From the NCBI GenBank assembly GCA_035693805.1, contig DASSGA010000191.1, forward strand, positions 1 through 27,412: a stretch of 27,412 nt of DNA, written 5' to 3'. How positions within the stretch are numbered: the first letter of the stretch is position 1; every line of letters starts with the position of its first letter. The stretch is from Kaftiobacterium sp035693805 (lineage in GTDB: Bacteria > Sysuimicrobiota > Sysuimicrobiia > Sysuimicrobiales > Kaftiobacteriaceae). This document shows, one piece after another, positions 15,684-23,437 of the stretch. The translations under genes and the position numbers were made by a program. Below the pieces are notes generated by a model. It was not told the origin of the DNA and ran no database searches. It saw only the letters and a list, made by a program, of their open reading frames with translations.

Positions 15684-17419
15684 TGGGCTGGTCGGCGGGG
15701 AGATGGGGACGTGGCGTGATCGCCATGTCCTTTGTGTTTCTGGTCGCGGTGCTCCCCGCACGTGCGGCGCCGGGTCTGGACGTCAAGGGCCAGGTCGGCA
15801 TGGGCGAATGGATCGTGCCCGGCCGGTTCGTGCCCCTGCGCGTTCAGGTCGGCGCGGACCGGGAGGTCCGCGGGACCCTCGAGGTCGTCGTGCCGGCGCT
15901 GGACGGCGGCACCGTCACGCACACGCATGCGGTGCACGTCACGCCCGGCTCAGCGCAGCAGATCACGTTCGACATCATCATCAGCGATCCACGCCGCGAT
16001 CTCCTCCTCCGCGTGCGCGGCAGCGGCGGCGAGGGGGCCCGTGCCACTGTGCCCGTGGGTGCCGTCCGTGTGGCCCAAGGCATCGTGGTCGCGGTGACGC
16101 GGGAGCCGGCCGGCCTCGAGTTCCTCGCCGCCTCGGGAGACAAACGCCGCCCCGCATACCTGACCGGTGTTTCGCTGCCGTCTGGCTGGCAGGGATATGA
16201 TGCGGTCGACCTCGTCGTCGTGCGCGACCTCGACCCGCGCGCGCTGCTGCCCGTGCAGCAGGAGGCACTGGTCGGATGGGTCGCGCAGGGCGGCCGCCTC
16301 CTCGTTGCGGCGCACGACGCGCTGCCGGTGCCGCCGTGGCTCCAGGTCCTGCTCCCCGCGCGCATCGCGTCCGCGCCGTCGAGCGTCCCCGGTGTGCCCG
16401 TGGCGCTCGCCTCCCTCGTCCCCGGTCCGGGGGTGGAGGTGGTACGCCGGGGCGACCGCCCGCTTGCCGTGCGCGGCGGATTCGGCCGCGGGACGGTTGA
16501 GGTCTGGGCCTTCGATCCATTCTCTCCACAGGGTCGCGCCTGGCCCGGACGGCTCCCCTTGTGGCGCTCGCTGCTGGACGTGCCGCGTCCCGCGCCCGCC
16601 GCCTCCGGGACCCTCGCGGACGAGCTTCCCCGTACCCGTCCGCTGCCCGGCAGTACGCAGCTCGCCCTCGCGCTGCTCTCGGTCGCCTACATCGCCGCGA
16701 TCCGCATCATGCTCCGCCGGTTGGGCCCCGCCCGCGGCGGGTGGGTCCTCCTCATCGCCGCCGTGGCGGCGTGTAGCGTCGTGTTCTTCGGGGTTTCTGC
16801 GGGGGCGCGCCGGGCGGCAGGCTCGATCGCTCAGGTGTCCATCATCGAGGTCATCCCGGGCGCGCAGCGCGCCCGGGCCGGGACGTTCGTGTCGCTCATC
16901 ACGCCGTATGGCGGGCGTGTCGATGTCACCGTTCCGCGAGGCGCCGCGGTGCGGCCGCTCGGTCCGGGCACCCTGCGCATCGATGAGAGCGATTCCGTCG
17001 TCACCGGCACAGCGCGAACGGGGCAGGGGGTGCTCGAGGTGACGCAGATCGTTCCGGCGGATCTGCGGGCCGAGGCTGTGGAGCGGGATGGGACGCTCGC
17101 ACTCGTCGTGACCGGCCGGGATCCCCGACCCACCCACGCCCTCCTGTACCGCGGAGGCCAGATGCACCGGCTCGGCGAGGAACTGCATGCCCGTACGGTG
17201 CTCGATCCCGCACGCTGGGAGCCGGTCGACCGGCCCGGTACGCTGGGGACGGATCTCCCCTCACGCGCCGCCGAGTGGCTGTTCAGGCAACTGGAGGCTG
17301 CGGGCGGCGAGGCTTGGCTCGTGGGCCGGTCCTCCGATGAGCGGGTCGGGGTGCGTCTACCCGATGGACGTTCCGGCATCTCCGCGCAGCTCGTGGTCAT
17401 CCCGGTACGCCTGCGGTGA
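15683..17419 (+). CDS. Exported/membrane protein with GATase-like domain, function unknown
   Basis: 578 residues, not recognised as a named family. It has a signal peptide (hydrophobic residues about 11-25, possible cleavage at ARA-A near 28-31), then beta-rich sequence. A class I glutamine-amidotransferase-like segment follows at about residues 160-230 (YDAVDLVVVRDLDPRALLPV, then QQEALVGWVAQGGRLLVAAH), without a visible catalytic Cys. Two membrane helices lie near residues 325-345 and 353-374, followed by a beta-rich C-terminal domain. This layout recalls large membrane proteins found beside MoxR/VWA genes. It is joined to the ABC-2 permease by a GTGA overlap and lies just upstream of the MoxR cluster, so a role in the same envelope system is likely but inferred. 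Confidence 0.7.
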   Translation: MGWSAGRWGRGVIAMSFVFLVAVLPARAAPGLDVKGQVGMGEWIVPGRFVPLRVQVGADREVRGTLEVVVPALDGGTVTHTHAVHVTPGSAQQITFDIIISDPRRDLLLRVRGSGGEGARATVPVGAVRVAQGIVVAVTREPAGLEFLAASGDKRRPAYLTGVSLPSGWQGYDAVDLVVVRDLDPRALLPVQQEALVGWVAQGGRLLVAAHDALPVPPWLQVLLPARIASAPSSVPGVPVALASLVPGPGVEVVRRGDRPLAVRGGFGRGTVEVWAFDPFSPQGRAWPGRLPLWRSLLDVPRPAPAASGTLADELPRTRPLPGSTQLALALLSVAYIAAIRIMLRRLGPARGGWVLLIAAVAACSVVFFGVSAGARRAAGSIAQVSIIEVIPGAQRARAGTFVSLITPYGGRVDVTVPRGAAVRPLGPGTLRIDESDSVVTGTARTGQGVLEVTQIVPADLRAEAVERDGTLALVVTGRDPRPTHALLYRGGQMHRLGEELHARTVLDPARWEPVDRPGTLGTDLPSRAAEWLFRQLEAAGGEAWLVGRSSDERVGVRLPDGRSGISAQLVVIPVRLR

Positions 17420-18144
17420 TCCGGCTGAACGCGGTCACCCGCAGCGATCTGCGGCGGCGCTTGGGCGGGGGCAGGGCGCTGACGATGGTCACCGCGTATC
17501 TGTCGGTCCTCGCGCTGCTGGCGTTCCTCTCACTGCCGCCGGACCTCGGCCGCCTTGATGACCTCCGGCAGGAGGGGTTGCTCCTGGCCTTTCTCATCGT
17601 CGAGACGGTCCTCGCCGCCTACCTCACGTCCGCGTCAGCCTGCGGGGAGATCGCGGTGGAAGGAGAAAAGTCTGTCGTGGATCTGGCGGCGTCCCCGTTC
17701 ACCCCGGGCGCCGTGGCGCGGGGGAAGGTCCTCACCTCGCTCCTGTTCGCGACACTGCTCACCGTGCTGGCCGTGCCCTTCTCTCTCGTCGTCGCCGGCA
17801 TCCGCGGGGAGGCGCCGTCTGCGGTGGCCCGCGCGGCGATCGCGACGGTGCCGGTGGCCGCCTCGCTCGGGGCGCTCGGCACGCTGTACAGCGCGGTGTT
17901 CGACTCGGATTTCACGCGCAGCTTCGTCCACTGGCTGACCCTGCTCGTGCTGATCGTCGGCGCGACTGCGCTGCCGCCGCCCTGGGATGTCCTCAGTCCG
18001 GTGCGGATGGTCATCCTCCTGGCGCGTGACGGGCTGCGCATGGACGCGCTCCTGGCGTCCGCGCTGTACGCCCTGAGCATCGTCCCGGTTGGCGTCGCCA
18101 TCGCCCGGCGTATGGAGCGCATCCGCGCCATGTACCAGCACTGA
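17416..18144 (+). CDS. ABC-2 type transporter permease (no ATPase nearby)
   Basis: 242 residues, six likely membrane helices. The layout matches ABC-2 type permeases: an amphipathic N-terminal segment with Arg-rich DLRRRLGGGRALTM, a first helix, then EKSVVDLAASPFTPGAVARG with KVLTSLLFATLLTVLAV. The 'K-x-x-x-x-L-x-x-x-P' stretch followed by 'G-K' and a helix is typical of this class. No ATP-binding subunit is encoded anywhere in the window, so its partner must be elsewhere, or the protein works in another way. The start is GTG 17416, overlapping the upstream stop. It ends 57 bases before the next gene, which has its own promoter. Confidence 0.72.
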   Translation: MIRLNAVTRSDLRRRLGGGRALTMVTAYLSVLALLAFLSLPPDLGRLDDLRQEGLLLAFLIVETVLAAYLTSASACGEIAVEGEKSVVDLAASPFTPGAVARGKVLTSLLFATLLTVLAVPFSLVVAGIRGEAPSAVARAAIATVPVAASLGALGTLYSAVFDSDFTRSFVHWLTLLVLIVGATALPPPWDVLSPVRMVILLARDGLRMDALLASALYALSIVPVGVAIARRMERIRAMYQH

Positions 18145-18189
18145 TCGCTCCGCATCCGCGCCGTTCTTTCGCCATCCCAGCGTGAGGAG

Positions 18190-18195
18190 TATAAT
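18190..18195 (+). promoter_or_regulatory. TATAAT -10 element giving a predicted leaderless transcript
   Basis: A perfect TATAAT in GC-rich DNA. The expected transcription start, seven bases after it, is 18202, which is exactly the A of the ATG. The -35 region is weak (TTTCGC at 18167-18172, 17-base spacer). A GAGGAG at 18184-18189 would be a ribosome binding site with a rather long 12-base spacing, if transcription started further upstream. Confidence 0.55.
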
Positions 18196-18201
18196 CTCGC
18201 T

Positions 18202-19746
18202 ATGGACGGGGCTTCCGACCTCCTGCAGCGCCTCGTGCGCCGCGCCGCACGCCGCATGACCTGGCAGCGCGCGGTCCGCGACGGGCTCCTCGCGGGCACC
18301 GTCATCCTCGGTGCGCTCGCCGCTGCTGCGCTCGCCGCCGTGGCCATCCCGCTCGACCCGGTGCCTCCCGCGGTGTCCGCAGGGGCGGCCCTCGCGGCGA
18401 TCGCCGCCGTCACGGTGTTGCTCGCCGCGGCGCGGCCGGTGCCGGACCTGACTGCGGCCCGTCTGCTGGACCTACGCGCCGGCCTCGAAGAACGGGTAAG
18501 CACCGCCTTCGAGGTGAGCACCCGAGCGCATCGATCGCCGCTGGCGCCCCGCCTGCTCGCCGATGCCGCTCGGCGAGCGGAGACTGTCGATCTGCGCGCC
18601 GCGTTCCCCTGGCGCACCCCCCGCACCCTCTACGCCCTGGCGTTCCTCATGCTGGTGCTCGTTGTCTGGCCGTCCACGCTGCGGGGGATGGCCATCCCGG
18701 GGACCCCGGCGGGCCGCGCGCGGCAGACGATCCGGCGGGAAGGCGGGCGGCTCGAGCAGTTCGCGCGCGCGCTCCAGTCGCGGAGTCGGGCGCAGCGGAT
18801 GCCGCAGACCCGCCGGGTCGCACCGGAGGTGCGCGATCTTGGAGCGCGCCTCCAGCAGGAGCGTGTCGACCGCGCGGAGGCGCTGGCCCGCATCGCGGAG
18901 CTCTCGCGCCGGATCGAGGAAGCCCGCCGGGAGATCGACGGCCGTCTCGACGCACAGCGGCCGGCGCAGGGTGAGAGTAGCGTGCCGCAAGAGCTGCTCC
19001 GCCGCCAGGCACTGCAGCAGCAGATCCGCCAGCTGCGCGAGCTGACGAACCGTCTGCGTCAGGATTCCGAGGCGGCCAGTCAGGACGCCCTGCAGCGCTT
19101 GGGTGAGATCACCCAGCAAGCTGAGGGCGACCAGCCTGCCCAGGTGCGCAGCCGGCTGGAGCGCGCGCGCGAGCAGCTGCAGCAAGGCAATGCATCGGGG
19201 GCCGGTGAGTCGCTGGCCGATGCGCTGCGCGAGCTGGAAGGGCTCGAGTCGATGCTGGCGGATGCGGAAGGGCTGCGCAGCGCGCAGCGCCAGCTGGAAC
19301 GTTCGCAGCAGGCGATCGCATCCTCACGGGGAACGGGGCGCGGGGGCGACCGTGCCGACGATCCGTCCCAGCCGCAGGACGGTCCCGCCGCCCCCGGGGA
19401 GAATCCACCGTCGCAAGAAGCCGGCGCAGACGCGCTCCCGCCGCAGGGACCCAACGAAGGCACCACGCCGGGGCAGGGGCGCGTGCAGGAAAAGATGGGC
19501 GAGGCCTCGCCGCGCCTGGAGGCCACGCGCTCCCCGGACCGCTTGCGCGGCACGCAGTCCGAGGGTCCGGTCAGCTCCGCGGAGGTGCAGGGGGCCGGCC
19601 GTCCTGGGACTTCCCGGGTCGAGGCGCGGCCCGTGGCGCCCACGATCGTCGCTCAGGCCGACCGCGCGATGGAATCCGCACGCACGCCGGGCCGCTACCG
19701 CGGCCTCGTCCGCCGGTACTTCGAGCGCCTGGCCAGGCTGCGCTGA
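18202..19746 (+). CDS. Membrane-anchored coiled-coil protein of the MoxR/VWA cluster
   Basis: 514 residues, no firm family name; it resembles DUF4175-type proteins found beside MoxR genes. Two hydrophobic segments lie near residues 28-52 and 56-76, with a third near 142-158 (TLYALAFLMLVLVVWPS). Between them is LLDLRAGLEERVSTAFEVS, a motif-like stretch I associate with such proteins. A long Gln/Arg/Glu-rich coiled coil runs from about 170 to 375, then a Pro/Gly/Glu-rich disordered linker. A short conserved-looking end follows, including APTIVAQADRAMESARTPG and YRGLVRRYFERL. The likely role is a membrane scaffold for its neighbours; this is inference. It is followed after 18 bases by the MoxR gene. 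Confidence 0.7.
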   Translation: MDGASDLLQRLVRRAARRMTWQRAVRDGLLAGTVILGALAAAALAAVAIPLDPVPPAVSAGAALAAIAAVTVLLAAARPVPDLTAARLLDLRAGLEERVSTAFEVSTRAHRSPLAPRLLADAARRAETVDLRAAFPWRTPRTLYALAFLMLVLVVWPSTLRGMAIPGTPAGRARQTIRREGGRLEQFARALQSRSRAQRMPQTRRVAPEVRDLGARLQQERVDRAEALARIAELSRRIEEARREIDGRLDAQRPAQGESSVPQELLRRQALQQQIRQLRELTNRLRQDSEAASQDALQRLGEITQQAEGDQPAQVRSRLERAREQLQQGNASGAGESLADALRELEGLESMLADAEGLRSAQRQLERSQQAIASSRGTGRGGDRADDPSQPQDGPAAPGENPPSQEAGADALPPQGPNEGTTPGQGRVQEKMGEASPRLEATRSPDRLRGTQSEGPVSSAEVQGAGRPGTSRVEARPVAPTIVAQADRAMESARTPGRYRGLVRRYFERLARLR

Positions 19747-19764
19747 CACCGACAGGAGGATGAG

Positions 19765-20751
19765 ATGACCCCGGAAGAGTTCGCCGCCACGTTCGAGCGC
19801 ATCCGCCGCGAGGTGCGCACCGTGATCGTCGGGCATGAGACGTTGATCGACCACGTGCTGACCGCGTTCATCGCGGGCGGCCACGTCCTGCTGGAGGGCG
19901 TGCCGGGATTGGGCAAGACGCTGCTCGTGAAGACGCTGGCGCAGTCGCTCGAACTGTCGTTCTCGCGCATCCAGTTCACCCCCGACCTCATGCCGGCGGA
20001 CATCGTCGGCACGAACGTCGTGATGCAGGACGCCGAAGGCCGCCGGTACTTCGAGTTCCAGCGGGGTCCGGTGTTCACGCAGGTGCTGCTGGCGGACGAG
20101 ATCAACCGCGCCACGCCGAAGACGCAGTCGGCGCTGCTTGAGGCGATGCAGGAGCACACCGTCACCGCCGCAGGGACCTCGTACGCCCTGGAGGAGCCGT
20201 TCTTCGTCCTCGCCACGCAGAACCCCATCGAGATGGAGGGGACCTATCCGCTCCCGGAAGCCCAGCTCGACCGCTTCCTCTTCAAGGTGAAGGCGGAGTT
20301 CCCGACGGCGGCCGACCTCGTGGAGATCATCGACCGGACGACGGTCGCCGACCAGCCGCGGCCGGTCGCGGTCGCCTCCCGGGAGGTGATCAGGCAGATG
20401 CTTCGTCTCGCGCGTGAGGTCGAGGTGGCTTCCCACGTCAAGGCATATACGGCGCGCCTGGTGCGGGCGACGCATCCTGGGGATCCGCGCTCGGCGGACA
20501 TGGCCCGGCGCTACGTGCGGTACGGGGCGAGCCCCCGCGGCGTCCAGGCCTTGATCCTCTCCGCGAAGGTCCGGGCCCTGGTGGCCGGCCGGGCGAATGT
20601 CAGTCTTGCCGACCTGAAAGCGCTGGCGCTGCCGAGCCTGCGCCACCGGATCATCCTGAATTTCGAAGGCGAGGCCGAGGGCATCGACGCGGACGCCGTG
20701 ATCCAGAACACGCTCGACGAGACCCCGGACCTGGAAGAAGCCAGGACGTGA
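19765..20751 (+). CDS. MoxR family AAA+ ATPase
   Basis: 328 residues. The Walker A loop is GVPGLGKT (residues 45-52) and the Walker B is LLADEINRATPKTQSALLEA with D111 and E112. The sensor 1 region is VLATQNPIEMEGTYPLPEAQ and the arginine-rich LDRFLFKV follows, all MoxR hallmarks. The C-terminal lid ends in SLRHRIILNFEGEAEG. MoxR ATPases act as chaperone-like remodelers of VWA-domain partners, often for metal insertion or complex assembly. The start ATG has AGGAGG (19754-19759) upstream. The TGA stop overlaps the GTG of the DUF58 gene (GTGA). The next genes encode DUF58 and VWA proteins, its expected partners. Confidence 0.95.
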   Translation: MTPEEFAATFERIRREVRTVIVGHETLIDHVLTAFIAGGHVLLEGVPGLGKTLLVKTLAQSLELSFSRIQFTPDLMPADIVGTNVVMQDAEGRRYFEFQRGPVFTQVLLADEINRATPKTQSALLEAMQEHTVTAAGTSYALEEPFFVLATQNPIEMEGTYPLPEAQLDRFLFKVKAEFPTAADLVEIIDRTTVADQPRPVAVASREVIRQMLRLAREVEVASHVKAYTARLVRATHPGDPRSADMARRYVRYGASPRGVQALILSAKVRALVAGRANVSLADLKALALPSLRHRIILNFEGEAEGIDADAVIQNTLDETPDLEEART

Positions 20752-21635
20752 CCACCGCCGCCACGCTCCTCGACGCGCAGTTCCTGCGGCGGCTCGACCG
20801 CCTCGGCCTGCGCAGCCGGCGCATCACCCGTGGCCTGCTGCGCGGGGAGCGGCGGAGCCCGCGGCAGGGCCGCGGCGTGGAGTTCGCCGACTACCGTAGT
20901 TACCAGATCGGCGACGACTTTCGCTACGTGGACTGGAACATCTACTCCCGGCTCGACCGGCTGTTCATCAAGCTCTTCAGCGAGGAGGAGGACATCAACG
21001 TCCATCTCTTCGTGGACGGCAGCCGCTCGATGGGGTGGGGCACGCCCGACAAGCTTGGCTACGCCGTGCGCCTGGCCGCCGCGGTCGGCTACGTCGGGCT
21101 GCGCAACCTGGACCGCGTGGGCGCCGTCGTGTTCAGTGATGGGCCGCAGCGGGTGCTGCCGCTGCATCGCGGACGGGGGCACATCCTGCAGCTGTTCGAG
21201 TTCCTGAGCCAGGTCGAGCCCCGGGGGATCTCCGACCTCGGCGCCACGATGCGCCGCTACGTCTACCAGACGAAGCGCCGCGGCCTGCTGATTGTGATCA
21301 GCGACCTGTGGCTGCCCGGCGGGTACGAGGAGGGCCTGAAGCTCGCGCGCTTCCACCGCTTCGAGCCGTTCGTAATCCACGTCGTCAGCGATGATGAGCT
21401 CACGCCGGGCGTGCGCGGGGACGTCAACCTGGTCGACGTGGAGTCCGCCGCATCCGTGGACGTCAGCGTGGACGGCCACGCGCTGGAGGCCTACGGGCGG
21501 GCGCGCGACGCATACTTCGCGGGGATCGAGCGGTTTTGCCTGCGCCAGCAGATCGATTACCTGCGCGCGTCGACCTCGATCCCGTTCGACGACCTGGTGT
21601 TGCGCTACCTGCGCATCGGAGGGTTGCTGGCATGA
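20748..21635 (+). CDS. DUF58 domain protein (VWA-like fold)
   Basis: 295 residues. The DUF58 signature is VEFADYRSYQIGDDFRYVDW (residues 44-63), followed by the strand INVHLFVDGSRSMGWG. This contains D90-x-S92-x-S94, a MIDAS-like metal site as in VWA domains, so the protein is more than a bare DUF58. DUF58 proteins are nearly always encoded next to a MoxR ATPase and are presumed to be its clients or adaptors. No membrane segment is visible, so it should be cytoplasmic. The start is GTG 20748, overlapping the MoxR stop; the TGA stop overlaps the next ATG. Confidence 0.93.
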   Translation: MTTAATLLDAQFLRRLDRLGLRSRRITRGLLRGERRSPRQGRGVEFADYRSYQIGDDFRYVDWNIYSRLDRLFIKLFSEEEDINVHLFVDGSRSMGWGTPDKLGYAVRLAAAVGYVGLRNLDRVGAVVFSDGPQRVLPLHRGRGHILQLFEFLSQVEPRGISDLGATMRRYVYQTKRRGLLIVISDLWLPGGYEEGLKLARFHRFEPFVIHVVSDDELTPGVRGDVNLVDVESAASVDVSVDGHALEAYGRARDAYFAGIERFCLRQQIDYLRASTSIPFDDLVLRYLRIGGLLA

Positions 21636-23437
21636 CGTTCGCCGCCCCCGCGGCCCTGTGGGGGCTGCTCGCGCTCCCGCTCATCATCGTGCTGTACATG
21701 CTGCGTGCACGGCGGCAGGTCGTCCCGGTGAGCACCCTCATCGTCTGGCAGCGGGCACGCCGCGATCTCGCCGCGCATCGTCCGGCGCGGCGCCTGGAGC
21801 GCAGCCTGCTCCTGGTCCTGCAGTTGCTGGCGGTAACCCTGCTCGCCCTCGCCCTGGCCAGGCCCCGGATCGCCCTGCCCGGAAGCGCCGCCGCGCCGAC
21901 CGTGATCATCGTCGATACCTCGGCCAGCATGCAGGCCACGGACGAGCAGCCATCGCGCTTCGACGTTGCGGTGAGGCGTGCGCAGGAGGCGGTCGCCGCC
22001 GCGCCCGGCGAGGTGATGGTGATCGCCGCCGGCGCGCGTCCCACCGTCGCCGCGCCGCCGGGAGATCCGCTCCTGGCGCGCCTCGCGCTCGGACGGCTCC
22101 GTCCGACCGACGGACCCGGGCGGCTCGAGCAGGCGATCACCCTGGCGCTGGGACAGCGCCCGGGCGGCGCCCGTCCCCGCGTCGAGGCATTCACCGATCG
22201 TCCCGGCGGGGCTGTCCCCGGCGTCACCTATCACCTGGTCGGCTCGGCGTCGCGGAACGCCGGGATCGCGCGGGTCGGTGTGGAGCACGAGGCGCGTGGA
22301 TCCGTGCTCGTGATCCAGGTCTACAACGCGGGCGAGCAGGCCGAGCGCATTCCTGTGATCGTCACGATGGGCAACCGGGCCGTCGCCCATCGCGCCGTGA
22401 CAGTTGCGCCGGGCGCGATCGCTTCGCTTACGGTTCCGGTGGCAGGCGCCGGCGTGGCGCGGATCGAGCTGGGCATCGAGGACCTCCTGGCCGTGGACAA
22501 CGTCGCCCACGCCGTCGTCGGCGCCCCGCCCCCGCGGGTGATCGTGGCCGGCATGCAGGACCGCGTGCTGACCGAGGCGCTCGAGGCTATCCCGGTCCGG
22601 GTCGCCCCCGCCCAACGCGTCACGCCCGAGGCGCTCGCCGCCGCTGACGTCATCATCTTGAACCGCACCCCGCCCGCCGACCTCCCGCCCGGAAACTACC
22701 TGCTGCTGGGCACGACCGCTCCCAACCTCCCCCTGGCCGTCGACGGCACGGTCCGCGTCGGGCAGGTCCTGCGCTGGAGCGGGCGACACCCGGTGATGCG
22801 CTACGTGGATCTCGGCGGCGTGACGATCGGGGAGGCGCTGCGCATGCAGCCGCGCGGGGGTGAGGTGCTCGCCGAGGGCGACACCCCGCTCATCTGGGCG
22901 TACGAGGGAGAGGGGATCCGCGCCGTCGTCGTGGCCTTCGGGCTTGACCAATCCGACCTCCCGCTGCGCATCGCCTTCCCCATCCTCCTCAGCAACGCCG
23001 TGTCCTGGCTGGGCGGCGCGGAGCGCATCGCGCACGCCGGCGACACCGTGACCATCCCCTCGGGCTCCGCCGCCGAGGCGGTGGTGACCGGCCCGGATGG
23101 CGTCCCGCAGCGCGTGGTCACCTCAGGAGGACGGGTGATCCTTCCCACGATCGAGCGCGTCGGTGTCTACACCGTGCGCGTCGGTGACCGCGAGCGTGGG
23201 TTCGCCGTGAATCCGGTGGCCGAGGAATCCGTGATCGCGCCCATGTCGCCGGGGGCCGGACGGCCCGAGGCCGCCTTGAGCAACAGCGGGCGCTCCCGCG
23301 ATGTGTGGCCGCTCCTGCTGATGATCGCCCTGGCCGTTGTGCTTGGGGAATGGTTCCTCTGGGTGCGCACGCTCCCCAGGATCCCGCGCTGGGGCGCTGC
23401 GCCGCACCTCCTGCGCGGGAGGCGGAGCCATGGGTGA
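21632..23437 (+). CDS. BatA-like VWA-domain membrane protein
   Basis: 601 residues from ATG 21632, which overlaps the DUF58 stop as ATGA. A BatA-type N-terminus has one membrane helix in residues 3-22 (LLALPLIIVLYML) and another near 55-73 (LLLVLQLLAVTLLALALAR). A VWA domain follows, with MIDAS D95-T-S-A-S99 in VIIVDTSASMQA. From about residue 300 there is a GATase-like segment (RVIVAGMQDRVLTEALEAIP and IILNRTPPADLPPGNYLLLG) without a clear catalytic Cys. A final helix lies near 559-580 (LLLMIALAVVLGEWFLWV). The topology suggests that the VWA and GATase-like parts lie on the same side between helices. It is the second partner of the MoxR ATPase. Confidence 0.88.
   Translation: MTFAAPAALWGLLALPLIIVLYMLRARRQVVPVSTLIVWQRARRDLAAHRPARRLERSLLLVLQLLAVTLLALALARPRIALPGSAAAPTVIIVDTSASMQATDEQPSRFDVAVRRAQEAVAAAPGEVMVIAAGARPTVAAPPGDPLLARLALGRLRPTDGPGRLEQAITLALGQRPGGARPRVEAFTDRPGGAVPGVTYHLVGSASRNAGIARVGVEHEARGSVLVIQVYNAGEQAERIPVIVTMGNRAVAHRAVTVAPGAIASLTVPVAGAGVARIELGIEDLLAVDNVAHAVVGAPPPRVIVAGMQDRVLTEALEAIPVRVAPAQRVTPEALAAADVIILNRTPPADLPPGNYLLLGTTAPNLPLAVDGTVRVGQVLRWSGRHPVMRYVDLGGVTIGEALRMQPRGGEVLAEGDTPLIWAYEGEGIRAVVVAFGLDQSDLPLRIAFPILLSNAVSWLGGAERIAHAGDTVTIPSGSAAEAVVTGPDGVPQRVVTSGGRVILPTIERVGVYTVRVGDRERGFAVNPVAEESVIAPMSPGAGRPEAALSNSGRSRDVWPLLLMIALAVVLGEWFLWVRTLPRIPRWGAAPHLLRGRRSHG

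Noticed and set aside
21391..22647. Overlapping + frame of over 400 codons across DUF58 and the VWA gene
   Set aside because: The translation is Arg/Gly/Ala/Pro-rich without any domain, while the frames chosen carry complete DUF58 and VWA motifs.
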